From positions 1 to 51,811 of the forward strand of contig NZ_LGQZ01000041.1 of NCBI RefSeq assembly GCF_003116015.1: DNA of 51,811 nucleotides. The letters run 5' to 3'. Both the position numbers and the translations under genes were made by a program. Below, piece by piece: positions 33,890 through 42,747 of the stretch. The notes under the pieces were generated by a model. It ran no database searches and was not told the origin of the DNA. It saw nothing but the letters and a program-made list of their open reading frames with translations. Source of the stretch: Azospirillum sp. TSO22-1 (GTDB lineage Bacteria > Pseudomonadota > Alphaproteobacteria > Azospirillales > Azospirillaceae). Positions within the stretch are counted from its first letter, which is position 1; each line of letters starts with the position of its first letter.

Positions 33890-35011
33890 ATGAAGATTCA
33901 CGGCATCTTGGCTGCGACGCTGGTGGTTGCCGGCATCGGGCTGTCTCCGGTGGCCGACGCCCAGTCCCTCCAAGGACAGAATCGCGGCCAAGGTCAGGGC
34001 CAAGGCCAAGGCCAGGGGCAGGGCCAAGGCCAGGGGCCAGCCAGCAACGCGGGGGAGGTCCGGCTTCCTCCAGCCCTGCAGGCAGCGGTGCTCACGGGCA
34101 ACCCGCAGGCGATCCAGCAGGCCATCAACACGCTGGGCGGCGGCAACCCGCAACAGGCGGGGGCGCTGGCCAGCCAGGTGGTGCGTGCGGCCGAGCAGAT
34201 GCTGAACACCAACCCGCAAGCGGCCGTCCAGATCGCCGCGGCGGCGGTGGAGACGGTGCGCGCCACCACCGTCGTGCAGTCGGCGCCGCAGCAGACGGAG
34301 TCGGTGGTGACGGCCGCCGCGCGAATCTTCGTGTCTCCGGCCGCGCAACGCGTCGCGCCGGAGAGCGTCGGGGCGCTGGCGAACGCGGCGGTCCAGGTGG
34401 CGGCCAGCACCGGAAACCCCACGTTGACCGCGAACGTCGCGAATCAGGCGGTCAGCGCCGCGGAGAAGATTCTCGCCACGGCGCCGGCGGCGGCGGTGCA
34501 GGTCGCCGCCACCGCGGTGCAGTCGGTGAAGGACCTCCCGGTGATGCAGAACGCCCCGCAGACGACCATGCAGGTCGTCACCACGGCGGCGCGCATCATT
34601 GTGCAGCCGGAAGCGCAGCGCATTGCGCCCCAACTGGTGGCCAGCATCGCCACCGCCAGCGTGCAGGTGATCGCCAACCCGGTCGTCTACCAGACCGCGC
34701 CGAACGCAGCGGTTCTGGTGATGACGAACGCCTATGTCGCGTCGACCAGCGCCCCGGTCGCCACGGTCGTGCCGAACGTGGTGACTGTGGTGCGGAGCGA
34801 ACTGACGCAGATATCGCAGACGGGCCTCATCAACCAGGCCAATCCGACGAACCCGGTGGTCATCAACGACATCCTGGCCGGCAAAAATCCGGACACGGGC
34901 CAACCCTTCAATAACGGCGGGACGACGCCCCCGACGCAGACGAACACCCCCAACCCTCCCAACAACGCGCCGGTCATCGAGGTCAAGCCCATCGCCGCCA
35001 GCCAGACCTGA
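33890..35011 (+). CDS. Secreted GQ-repeat protein with duplicated Ala/Val-rich domain
   Basis: The family is not recognised. The 373-residue protein has a signal peptide (MKIHGILAATLVVAGIGLSPVADA), a run of eight Gly-Gln dipeptides (residues 33-48), then two tandem copies of a roughly 90-residue unit (start near residues 94 and 184) that share AAVQ-AA-AV, SAPQ-T--VVT-AARI-V-P-AQR-AP and VQV-A. The C-terminus is Thr/Asn/Pro-rich and probably disordered. It lies between the Wza-like and Wzy-like genes, is read in the same direction and is likely secreted; it could be a matrix or polymer-associated protein. An AT-rich 140-base promoter region precedes it. Confidence 0.75.
   Translation: MKIHGILAATLVVAGIGLSPVADAQSLQGQNRGQGQGQGQGQGQGQGQGPASNAGEVRLPPALQAAVLTGNPQAIQQAINTLGGGNPQQAGALASQVVRAAEQMLNTNPQAAVQIAAAAVETVRATTVVQSAPQQTESVVTAAARIFVSPAAQRVAPESVGALANAAVQVAASTGNPTLTANVANQAVSAAEKILATAPAAAVQVAATAVQSVKDLPVMQNAPQTTMQVVTTAARIIVQPEAQRIAPQLVASIATASVQVIANPVVYQTAPNAAVLVMTNAYVASTSAPVATVVPNVVTVVRSELTQISQTGLINQANPTNPVVINDILAGKNPDTGQPFNNGGTTPPTQTNTPNPPNNAPVIEVKPIAASQT
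33986..34033 (+). repeat. Hexanucleotide tandem repeat coding for (Gly-Gln)8
   Basis: Eight imperfect copies of GGCCAA/GGCCAG/GGTCAG/GGGCAG encode eight Gly-Gln pairs just after the signal peptide. The unit length is a multiple of three, so slippage would change repeat number without breaking the frame. Confidence 0.9.
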
Positions 35012-35033
35012 GGCGGCGATCACGGAGAGTGGC

Positions 35034-36416
35034 GTGCCCACCAGAACCAACGCGGTGATCTTCCGTCTGCTGCTGGCCGTGGTGCTTCTGGCCCCGCTGC
35101 CGCTCGGCGGCTATCGCCCGTGGGCGTGGAGTCTGCTTGCGCTGCTGGTGGGGCTCCTGGCGATCGGCTGGAGCCAGGGGGTGCTGCGCGGCCGCGCGCG
35201 GGCGCCGGTTCCGTTCGGCCGGCTGTGGCCGGTGGCGCTTCCCTTCGCCGTGGTGCTCGGCTGGGCCTTCGTGCAGACGCTGGACGTCGTGCCGCGCGCG
35301 TGGTGGCATCCGCTGTGGGGAGAGGCCGCGGCGGCGCTGGAGGCGCCGGTGGCCGGCGGGATCACCGTCGATCCGGCGATGACGCGCGCCGCCCTCCTGC
35401 GCCTGCTCACCTATGGGGGGGTGTTCTGGCTGGCCGTGCAGCTCGGCCGCGACCGGTCGCGGGCCCGTGAGGCGATCGTCGCGACGGCGCTCGCGGGCGT
35501 CGTCTACGCCGCGTACGGCCTCGCCGTCCACTTCGCCGGGTGGGAGCGCATCCTGTGGCTCGAGAAATGGGCCTACCTCGGCGATCTCACGGCCACCTTC
35601 GTGAACCGCAACGCCTACGGTGCCTACGCCGGCCTGGGCGTGCTCTGCTGCACCGTGCTTTTCATGCACGCCCTGCGGCCGCCGCGCCCCGGCGCGGCGC
35701 GGCGCGCCTACGAGGTGACGGAGACCGTGCTGCTGCGGGCCGCGCCGTTCCTGGTCGGTGCGATGGTGATCGGATCGGCGTTGCTGCTGTCGCATTCCCG
35801 AGGGGCTTTCCTGGCCACCGGCCTTGCGCTTCTCGTCCTCCTGGCGGCGGCGGTGGCGGGGCGGCTGGCCCGGCCGCGCACGGCGCTGCTCCTCGGCGTC
35901 GTGATGGCGGCGGTCGGCCTGTGGGTGGTCGGCACCAGCGGCGGGCAGACCATCGGCCGGCTCGCCGATACGGTCGCGCTCGGCACCGACCGCGACCGCG
36001 AGGAACTCTATCGGCTGACGGCCGCGGCGATTGCCGACGCGCCGTGGACCGGACACGGTTTCGGGGCCTTCCTGCCGGCGTTCCGGATGTACCGCGACCC
36101 CACGCTCTTCGCCCCGACGGTCTGGGACTTCGCGCACAACGTCTATCTTGAGCTGGCCATGGACTTGGGGCTCCCGGCGGCGGCGCTGTTCTGCCTGTCG
36201 CTGGCGATCGTGCTGGCGGTCTGCGCGCGCGGCCTGGTGAGCCGCCGGCGCGACCAGATGTACCCGGCGCTGGCCATCGCGGGCGCCGCGCTGATCGGGC
36301 TGCACGGCATGGTCGACTTCAGCGCCCAGATGCCCGCCGTCGCGCTCACGCTGGCGCTTCTGTTGGGGGTTGGCTTCGCGCAATCCTGGCGAACCGCCGA
36401 GGGGGGGGCGCCGTGA
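35034..36416 (+). CDS. O-antigen ligase/polymerase-family membrane protein (second Wzy-like)
   Basis: The 460-residue protein has about twelve membrane segments and the O-antigen ligase signature: a periplasmic loop with FVNRNAYGAYAGLG, SHSRGAFLATGLAL (the SRG motif), and WTGHGFGAF...FAHNVYLELAMDLGL (the His-Asn-x-x-L motif of Wzy_C). The GTG start at 35034 follows GGAGAG. Its stop overlaps the GTG of the glycosyl-phosphate transferase (GTGA). It is better matched to the ligase consensus than the Wzy-like protein at 21165. Confidence 0.88.
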   Translation: MPTRTNAVIFRLLLAVVLLAPLPLGGYRPWAWSLLALLVGLLAIGWSQGVLRGRARAPVPFGRLWPVALPFAVVLGWAFVQTLDVVPRAWWHPLWGEAAAALEAPVAGGITVDPAMTRAALLRLLTYGGVFWLAVQLGRDRSRAREAIVATALAGVVYAAYGLAVHFAGWERILWLEKWAYLGDLTATFVNRNAYGAYAGLGVLCCTVLFMHALRPPRPGAARRAYEVTETVLLRAAPFLVGAMVIGSALLLSHSRGAFLATGLALLVLLAAAVAGRLARPRTALLLGVVMAAVGLWVVGTSGGQTIGRLADTVALGTDRDREELYRLTAAAIADAPWTGHGFGAFLPAFRMYRDPTLFAPTVWDFAHNVYLELAMDLGLPAAALFCLSLAIVLAVCARGLVSRRRDQMYPALAIAGAALIGLHGMVDFSAQMPAVALTLALLLGVGFAQSWRTAEGGAP

Positions 36417-37888
36417 CCCGCCTTCTGCCGAAGACGCCGGTTTTCGACCCCCTCGCCGCCGGCCAGGGGAGGGCCGACGCCTCCGTGCGCGAGCGCAGCC
36501 CGGCTGCGCCGGACGGGATGGCCACCCGGGTACCGCGTCGCGGCGTCGCGGCGGCGGTGCTGGTGCTGGGCGATCTCGTGCTGCTCGAAGCGACCGTCCT
36601 GCTGGGGATCCTGGTGCGCCTGCACGCCGCCCACTGGTTCGCCATCGACGTCCGTCCGGGAAACTTCGCCGGCGTTGCCGTGGCCGTGGTCTTCCTGCCC
36701 TTGGCGTACGCCTTGGCGGGCCTCTATCCCGGCTACGGGCAGACCGGCGTGGAGCGTCTGCGCAAGCGCGTCACCGTCACGGCGCTGTGCTTCGGCGCGA
36801 TGATCCTGTTCGACCGGCTGGCGCTGGACGGGCTGTGGTCGCGTGGAATCCTGCTGATGGCTGGAGCCGTCGCGGTCGTGGCCATTCCCTTGTGGGACGC
36901 GGTCGCGCAGCACCTGCTGATCCGTTGGGGCGGCTGGGGCGAGGGGGTCGTCGTCTTCGGGCCGGAGGACCGGCGCCGCGCGCTGGCCGACACACTGACC
37001 CGGCATCGCGAGTTGGGCTGGATTCCGGTGGCCTGGGCCGAGCGGCCGTCGTCGGGAGAGCCGCCGGTGCCGGGTGTCGGCCTTGCCCTCGTGGCGCTTT
37101 CGGGGCCGGGCATCGTCCCGCCGTCCTCGGCCGACGACCTGCCGTACCGGCGCGTCGTGATCGTGCCCGACATCGGCCCCGAAATGGGTGACGTGCAGAG
37201 CCTGTGGATCTCCGTGCGCGATCTGGGCGCCGAACTGGGCCTGGAGATGCGGCGCAATCTGCTCGACCCGGTCAACCAGGCGGTCAAGCGGGCGCTCGAC
37301 GTCGTGTTCGCCGCGGGGGCGCTGGTCCTGGCCGCACCGGTGATCGCCGTCTGTGCCGCCGTGGTCGCCGTCGTGTCGCCGGGTCCGTTCTTCTACGTCC
37401 AGATCCGAACCGGTCTGCACGGGCGGCCTTTCCGCATGTGGAAACTGCGCACGATGGTGCCGGACGCCGCTCGCCGGCTCGACCGGGTCATCGCGCAGTC
37501 GGACGAGGTGCGGGCCGAGTGGGAACGTTCCATGAAGCTCCGCAACGATCCGCGTGTCGTGCCGGTCGTCGGCGGCTTCATGCGCCGCTTCAGCATCGAT
37601 GAACTGCCACAGCTGTGGAACGTGCTGTGCGGCGAGATGAGCCTGGTGGGGCCGCGGCCGCTGCCGAACTATCACCTGGTGCGTCTGGAGCCGTGCGCCC
37701 AACGGATGCGGCGGCGCGTTCGCCCGGGGATCACCGGCCTGTGGCAGGTGTCGGGCCGCAGCACGACGTCGTTGAGCGAGCAGCAGCGCCTGGACACCTA
37801 TTACGTGCGCAACTGGTCGCTCTGGCTGGACATCCACATTCTCTGCCGCACGCTCCTGGTCGTGGTTACCGGCCGGGGGGCGTGGTGA
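36413..37888 (+). CDS. Polyprenyl-phosphate hexose-1-phosphate transferase (WbaP/WcaJ-like)
   Basis: This 491-residue enzyme starts repeat-unit synthesis by moving a sugar-1-phosphate from a UDP-sugar to undecaprenyl phosphate. Four N-terminal helices are followed by a nucleotide-binding-like middle domain and a C-terminal bacterial sugar-transferase domain with KRALDVVFA, FRMWKLRTM, IDELPQLWNVLCGEMSLVGPRPLPNYH and PGITGLWQVSGR. The GTG start overlaps the preceding TGA by 4 bases; the next gene overlaps in the same way. Confidence 0.93.
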   Translation: MTRLLPKTPVFDPLAAGQGRADASVRERSPAAPDGMATRVPRRGVAAAVLVLGDLVLLEATVLLGILVRLHAAHWFAIDVRPGNFAGVAVAVVFLPLAYALAGLYPGYGQTGVERLRKRVTVTALCFGAMILFDRLALDGLWSRGILLMAGAVAVVAIPLWDAVAQHLLIRWGGWGEGVVVFGPEDRRRALADTLTRHRELGWIPVAWAERPSSGEPPVPGVGLALVALSGPGIVPPSSADDLPYRRVVIVPDIGPEMGDVQSLWISVRDLGAELGLEMRRNLLDPVNQAVKRALDVVFAAGALVLAAPVIAVCAAVVAVVSPGPFFYVQIRTGLHGRPFRMWKLRTMVPDAARRLDRVIAQSDEVRAEWERSMKLRNDPRVVPVVGGFMRRFSIDELPQLWNVLCGEMSLVGPRPLPNYHLVRLEPCAQRMRRRVRPGITGLWQVSGRSTTSLSEQQRLDTYYVRNWSLWLDIHILCRTLLVVVTGRGAW

Positions 37889-38748
37889 CGAAGACGATGG
37901 CGCCTCTGCTCGCCGAACGGCCCGGCGTCCGCCCGGCGGAGGCGGTGTCCCCCGCGCTTGCCGCCGTTCCGGCTCCGCGCGTCGACATCCTGGGCGTTCG
38001 CGTGTGGGCGCAGCGCCTGGACCAGGCCGTGGCCACCCTCGGCGGGTGGATTGCCGAACGCCGTCAGGGCTATGTCTGCGTCACCGGCGTGCACGGCGTC
38101 ATCGAAAGCCACCGCGACCCCGCGCTCAAGGCGATTCACAATGCCGCAGGCATGGTCACGACGGACGGCATGCCGCTGGTGTGGCTCTGCCGCCGTGCCG
38201 GCCACCACCGTGCCGAGCGCGTCTATGGTCCGGACCTGATGCTGGCGATGTGCGCCGCTTCGGAGGAGCGCGGCTGGCGGCATTTCCTCTACGGCGCGAC
38301 CGACGACGTGCTGGAGAAGCTGCGCGGCAACTTGACCCGGCGCTTCCCCGGCCTGTGCATCGCCGGCGCATACGCTCCCCCGTTCCGGGCGCTGAGCGAG
38401 GAGGAGGACCGTGCCGTGGCCGAGCGCATCGACGCGGCCCAGCCCGACATCGTGTGGGTCGGCCTCAGCACGCCGAAGCAGGAGCGTTGGATGGCGGCCC
38501 ATCTGGGCCGCATCGAGGCGCCGGTCATGATCGGCGTCGGTGCCGCCTTCGACTTCCATGCCGGCACCAAGCGTCAGGCCCCGGTCTGGATGCGGCGCAA
38601 CGGCTTGGAATGGCTGTTCCGCATGGCCTCGGAACCGAGACGGCTGGCACGGCGCTATTGCGTGTCGAACAGCGTGTTCCTTTGGCTGCTGGGAAAGCAG
38701 GCCTTGGGGTTGGGCGGCGCGAGGCGGAGCGACCGGCGCGCCGGCTGA
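37885..38748 (+). CDS. WecG/TagA/CpsF-family glycosyltransferase
   Basis: The 287-residue protein belongs to the GT26 family that adds N-acetylmannosaminuronate or similar sugars to lipid-linked intermediates. Visible signatures: GYVCVTGVHGVIESHRDP, TTDGMPLVW (catalytic Asp), FLYGATDDVLEKL and IVWVGLSTPKQERWM. The GTG at 37885 overlaps the preceding stop (GTGA); the ATG at 37897 is an alternative. It directly follows the initiating transferase and may add the second sugar. Confidence 0.9.
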   Translation: MTKTMAPLLAERPGVRPAEAVSPALAAVPAPRVDILGVRVWAQRLDQAVATLGGWIAERRQGYVCVTGVHGVIESHRDPALKAIHNAAGMVTTDGMPLVWLCRRAGHHRAERVYGPDLMLAMCAASEERGWRHFLYGATDDVLEKLRGNLTRRFPGLCIAGAYAPPFRALSEEEDRAVAERIDAAQPDIVWVGLSTPKQERWMAAHLGRIEAPVMIGVGAAFDFHAGTKRQAPVWMRRNGLEWLFRMASEPRRLARRYCVSNSVFLWLLGKQALGLGGARRSDRRAG

Positions 38749-38908
38749 CGTTCGCGCGTCCCGGCTGTGTCGTGTGCCAGCATGGCGTCTGTTCGCCGGG
38801 CAAGGCGGCAGCAGTCGTTGAAAAGCTCGGCCGCTGTTGCCTGCATAGGTGGGGTTGCCCTACAGTCCTGTCGAGGTTTCGGACGGTGCATCGGGTGGAA
38901 GTGGTCCA

Positions 38909-39883
38909 GTGAAGAAAGCTTTGGTCCTGGGTGCGGGTGGCTTCATTGGCGGCCATCTGGTCGAGCGCCTGAAGCGCGAGGGCTTCTGGGTGCGCGGGGT
39001 GGATCTTGCGCGGCCTTCCTACGAGGCCAGTGCCGCCGATGATTTCGTTGTCGCGGACCTCCGCGATCCGGGCGTGTGCGGCAGCGTGGTCGATGCGCCG
39101 TTCGACGAGGTCTACCAACTCGCCGCCGACATGGGCGGTGCCGGCTACATCTTCACCGGGCGCAACGACGCCGACATCCTGCACAACTCGGCGGTCGTCA
39201 ATCTGAACGTTGTCGAGGCCTGCCACAGGCGCGGGGTCGGGCGGCTCTTCTACTCGTCCTCGGCCTGCGTCTACCCACAGGAAAATCAGACCGACACGGC
39301 CAACCCGCTTTGCCGCGAGGACACGGCGTACCCGGCCAATCCCGACAGCGATTACGGCTGGGAGAAGCTGTTCAGCGAGCGGCTTTACCTGGCGTACGCG
39401 CGCAATCACGGGGTGCCCGTCCGCATCGCCCGCTATCACAACATCTTCGGCCCGCTTGGCGCCTGGGACAACGGCCGCGAGAAGGCGCCGGCCGCCATCT
39501 GCCGCAAGGTCGCCCAGGCGGAGGACGGCGGCGAGATTGAGATCTGGGGCGACGGCCAGCAGACGCGGACCTTCCTGTACATCGACGAGTGCCTGGAGGG
39601 AACGCTGAGGTTGGCCCGCTCCGACGTCACCGGCCCGGTCAACATCGGTTCCGAGGAGATGGTCAGCATCAACGACCTGGTCGATCTGGTCGCCGGCATC
39701 GCGGGCAAGCGCCTGCGCAAGCGCCACGTTCCCGGGCCGCAGGGGGTGCGCGGACGCCGCTCCGACAACACGCTGATACGCCGGGAACTCGGATGGGCGC
39801 CGGAGCGGCCCCTGCGCCACGGGCTTGAGCGTACCTACCGCTGGATCGCCGAGCAGGTCGCGGCCGGCCGCAAGGATGCCTGA
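38909..39883 (+). CDS. gme: GDP-mannose 3,5-epimerase, plant-type
   Basis: The 324-residue SDR enzyme interconverts GDP-D-mannose and GDP-L-galactose (and GDP-L-gulose). It has the NAD loop GAGGFIG (residues 8-14), SSSACVYP with Cys120 (the general acid/base Cys of GME), the Tyr149-x3-Lys153 pair in DYGWEKL, and long stretches shared with plant GME as I remember it: NIFGPLGAWDNGREKAPAA, IWGDGQQTRTFLYIDECLEG, PVNIGSEEMVSIN and HVPGPQGVRGR. The start is GTG. It likely supplies an L-sugar donor for the polymer. The ABC exporter gene starts inside its last codons. Confidence 0.9.
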   Translation: MKKALVLGAGGFIGGHLVERLKREGFWVRGVDLARPSYEASAADDFVVADLRDPGVCGSVVDAPFDEVYQLAADMGGAGYIFTGRNDADILHNSAVVNLNVVEACHRRGVGRLFYSSSACVYPQENQTDTANPLCREDTAYPANPDSDYGWEKLFSERLYLAYARNHGVPVRIARYHNIFGPLGAWDNGREKAPAAICRKVAQAEDGGEIEIWGDGQQTRTFLYIDECLEGTLRLARSDVTGPVNIGSEEMVSINDLVDLVAGIAGKRLRKRHVPGPQGVRGRRSDNTLIRRELGWAPERPLRHGLERTYRWIAEQVAAGRKDA

Positions 39884-41711
39884 TCCCATGCGGCCGCCGC
39901 CGGGCTCGCCGCGGCCGTCGGATCGGCCGGCGTCTCCGGCGCCATCCGCGACCGCGTGCTTCGCCGCCCTGATTCGTGATGTCATGGCGTTCGCTCCCCT
40001 GCGTGTGGCGAGGGTGGCGGCGCTCACCATCGTGGCCGTGTGCGCCGAGGGTGCCGGTCTGCTGCTGCTGGTGCCGATCCTCGGCCTCGTTGGCGTGGAC
40101 GGGCCGGTGCGGACCGCCGGCAGCCTCCTGGACGGCCTGGGCATCGGGGCGTTCGGACTGGAACCGGCGCTGGCCCTGTATGTGCTGCTGGTGGGGATCG
40201 CCGCCGCGGTCGTTCAGGCGCGCTGGCTGGCGGTGTTGCGGTTGCGGCTGGACTACGTGGACGACCTTCGCCAGCGCCTGCACGCCGCGCTCATGGGGAT
40301 GGAATGGCGCGCGTTCGCGCGGCTGCGCGGTGCCGAGGTGGCGCACGTCCTGACGACCGAGGCCGACCGCTCCGCGGTCGGGGTGGAGTTTCTGCTGCGC
40401 ATGGCCGGCTGGGCGGTCGAGGTGCCGGTGCTGCTTCTGGTCACCGCCAGTCTGTCCCCGGCGATGACGGCGGCGGGGCTGCTGCTGGCCGGCCTCTCCG
40501 CGGTGCTGATGAGGCCGCTGAACCGCCGCACCTTCGCCCTCGGCCGCGCGGTGGGCGAGGCCTCGCGCGCATGGCAGGCCGATCTGGCGGACGATCTCGC
40601 GGGCATGCGGGTGGTGCGCAGCTTCGCTCTGGAAACCACGCGGCGGGAGCGGTTCAGCGGCGGCGTCGGGACGCTGCGGGAAAGGCAACTGGCGTACCAG
40701 CGCGCGGCCGGCATCGCGCGAACCTCGACCCAGATCGGCGCGGCGGCGATCGCGGCGGTGGCCGTTCTCGTCGCCATGCGCGGGTTCGGCGTCGCGCTCG
40801 CCGACACGCTGGTGCTCATTGCCGCCTTCGCCCGGATGGCGGCGGCGGCCGTGCGCATCCAGGACGGCTGGCGGATGGTCCTGCACGCCCTGCCGGCGCA
40901 CGCGGCGACGCAGGAGCGGATGGCCGCATGGCGCGCCGCGGCCGAGGCGGCGCAAACCGAAGCGGAGGCGCCATCGATGCCGCTGCTTCGGGAGATCCGC
41001 CTGGAAGGGGTGTCCTACCGTCACGCCGAGGGCGGAGCACCGGCGCTCGACGGCGTGACTGTCGTCATCCCCGCGCGCGCCGTCACCGCGGTGGTCGGCC
41101 CGTCCGGGGCGGGGAAATCGACGTTGGGGGACCTGCTGCTTGGCCTCCTGGTGCCGATGGAAGGCCATATCCTGGTGGACGGCCGGCCGCTGGACGGCGC
41201 GGCGCGGCGCGCCTGGCGGGCACGGGTCGGCTATGTGCCGCAAGACGGCTTCCTGTTCCATGACACCATCCGGGCAAACCTCGCGCTGGCTGCGCCGGAG
41301 GCCGGGGAGGAGGCGATGTGGGCCGCCCTGGAGCAGGCCGCGGCGGCGGACTTCGTGCGGGGGCTGCCGCGTGGGCTGGACACGGTGGTCGGCGATCGCG
41401 GCACCGCGCTTTCCGGCGGCGAGCGTCAGCGCCTGTCGCTCGCCCGGGCGCTGCTGCGCGCGCCCGATCTTCTGATCCTCGACGAGGCGACCAGCGCGCT
41501 CGACGGCGAGAGCGAGCGGCGCGTTCTTGCCTCGCTGGACGCGCTGCGCGGGAAAGTCACGCTGGTGGTGGTGGCGCATCGCGCCTCCACGGTGCGCGGG
41601 GCCGACCGAGTCGTCGTGCTGGACGGCGGGCGGGTCGCGACGGCGGGCGACTGGCAGGCGGTCGAGCGCGCGGCCGGCCCGCTGCTGTCGCGGCTGCACC
41701 TGACGGCGTGA
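39876..41711 (+). CDS. ABC exporter, fused membrane and ATPase domains
   Basis: The 611-residue half-transporter has an N-terminal six-helix exporter domain (about residues 35-340) and an ATPase with Walker A GPSGAGKST, signature ALSGGERQR, and Walker B LLILDEATSAL. The ATG at 39876 overlaps the epimerase stop region; the frame is open further upstream within the epimerase gene. The substrate is unknown. It could export a polysaccharide or lipid intermediate, but lasso and other RiPP clusters also need such an exporter and it lies 3 kb from the precursor gene. Confidence 0.92.
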   Translation: MPDPMRPPPGSPRPSDRPASPAPSATACFAALIRDVMAFAPLRVARVAALTIVAVCAEGAGLLLLVPILGLVGVDGPVRTAGSLLDGLGIGAFGLEPALALYVLLVGIAAAVVQARWLAVLRLRLDYVDDLRQRLHAALMGMEWRAFARLRGAEVAHVLTTEADRSAVGVEFLLRMAGWAVEVPVLLLVTASLSPAMTAAGLLLAGLSAVLMRPLNRRTFALGRAVGEASRAWQADLADDLAGMRVVRSFALETTRRERFSGGVGTLRERQLAYQRAAGIARTSTQIGAAAIAAVAVLVAMRGFGVALADTLVLIAAFARMAAAAVRIQDGWRMVLHALPAHAATQERMAAWRAAAEAAQTEAEAPSMPLLREIRLEGVSYRHAEGGAPALDGVTVVIPARAVTAVVGPSGAGKSTLGDLLLGLLVPMEGHILVDGRPLDGAARRAWRARVGYVPQDGFLFHDTIRANLALAAPEAGEEAMWAALEQAAAADFVRGLPRGLDTVVGDRGTALSGGERQRLSLARALLRAPDLLILDEATSALDGESERRVLASLDALRGKVTLVVVAHRASTVRGADRVVVLDGGRVATAGDWQAVERAAGPLLSRLHLTA

Positions 41712-41837
41712 CCTCGGGCATACGGGGGTATGAAGCCGGGGCGCGAGCGGCGGGTCGGACGTTCAACCATTTGCAGTGGAAGCGGGTGGCGTGGCACACT
41801 CGGCAGCATTCCCACCATGCCCTTCCGGACAGGCAGC

Positions 41838-42146
41838 ATGACCGATCTCTCGACGCTGGTTCTCGATTCCTTCGCGCCGCACGTCGGCACCGCCTTCGTG
41901 CTGGAACACCCCGAGGTGCAGGAGACGTTCACGCTGGTGGACGCGACGGCGCTGTCCTCGCACGACCACCCGATGAAGAAGCGCGACCCGTTCTCGCTGT
42001 TCTTCCACGGCAGCCGCACGGACATCCAGTTCAACCAGCAGATCCTGCCGCTGAAGCACGAGGTCATGGGCGAACTGGAGATCTTCGTGGTGCCCATCGC
42101 CCGCAACGACGACGGCACGATCCGCTACCAGGCGGTGTTCAACTGA
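41838..42146 (+). CDS. Small DUF6916-like protein beside collar genes
   Basis: The 102-residue protein (MTDLSTLVLDSFAPHVGTAF..., with SHDHPMKKRDPFSLFFHGSRT and MGELEIFVVPIAR) has a beta-rich pattern and no signal peptide. It resembles small proteins I recall next to tail-collar genes (DUF6916), but the assignment is uncertain. It is convergent with the collar-GNAT operon. The ATG at 41838 is the likely start; an in-frame ATG at 41817 is possible. Confidence 0.65.
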   Translation: MTDLSTLVLDSFAPHVGTAFVLEHPEVQETFTLVDATALSSHDHPMKKRDPFSLFFHGSRTDIQFNQQILPLKHEVMGELEIFVVPIARNDDGTIRYQAVFN

Positions 42147-42151
42147 AAAGG

Positions 42152-42176
42152 GAAGGGGGCCGCAAGGCCCCCTTCA
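42152..42176. terminator. Hairpin between convergent genes
   Basis: GAAGGGGGCC pairs with GGCCCCCTTC around GCAA, between the DUF gene stop and the GNAT gene stop. AAAA lies on the left for the minus strand; the + strand T-run is weak. Confidence 0.65.
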
Positions 42177-42198
42177 CCGTTTCCGCGGACGCGGCGGC

Positions 42199-42747
42199 TT
42201 ACGCCGGCGCCCACTCCATGAGCCAGTACGGGCCGGTCTGGCTGATGTCCCGGAAGCCCAGGCGCGCGTAGAGGCGCTTGGCCGGGTTCTCCTGCTCGAC
42301 GTGGATGCTGACCTTCTTGCCCTCGGCGAGCGCCTCCTCCTGCACGGCGGTGAGGAAGGCGGTGCCGAAGCTCTTGCCGCGCGCTTCGGGCAGGAAGGCG
42401 ATGTCGACCACGCGCAGGTCCGAGTGGTGGCCGCGGTCGAGCAGCAGGCGGCCGACCGGTTCGCCGTTCCGCTCGACGATGAAGAAGTCGGAGCGGGTGT
42501 AGTGGGTGGTGTAGTGGTGGTGCTGCTTGCTGTACTGGTCCTCCAGGAAGGCGAGGCGGATCTCGTCGTTCCACTGCGGAACGCGCTGCACCTCTTCCCA
42601 GCGCAGGGAGACGTAGAGGCGGCACAGGAACGGCACGTCCTCCTCCGTCTGGCGACGGAGGGTGATGCCCTGGCCAACGAGAACGGCCGGAACGGCGAAG
42701 GGTCGCCGTTCCGGCATGCCGGAAGCTGCGGTCGCGCCGTCGGCCAT
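42199..42747 (-). CDS. GNAT-family N-acetyltransferase
   Basis: The 182-residue protein has the GNAT core: ITLRRQTEEDVPFLCRLY, VVDIAFLPEARGKSFGTAFLTAV (acetyl-CoA loop R/Q-x-x-G-x-G/S) and NPAKRLYARLGFRDI. The ATG shares one base with the TGA of the third collar gene (TGATG), so the acetyltransferase is co-translated with the collar proteins and may modify them or their neighbours. The target is unknown. Confidence 0.88.
   Translation of the reverse strand: MADGATAASGMPERRPFAVPAVLVGQGITLRRQTEEDVPFLCRLYVSLRWEEVQRVPQWNDEIRLAFLEDQYSKQHHHYTTHYTRSDFFIVERNGEPVGRLLLDRGHHSDLRVVDIAFLPEARGKSFGTAFLTAVQEEALAEGKKVSIHVEQENPAKRLYARLGFRDISQTGPYWLMEWAPA

Noticed and set aside
39669..41699. Long minus-strand frame opposite the ABC exporter
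   Set aside because: Low-complexity Arg/His/Gln-rich shadow, antisense to intact Walker motifs.
39876..41711. Assigning the ABC exporter as the RiPP transporter
   Set aside because: It is co-transcribed with EPS genes (overlap with the epimerase) and separated from the precursor by the collar operon, so the substrate is left open.
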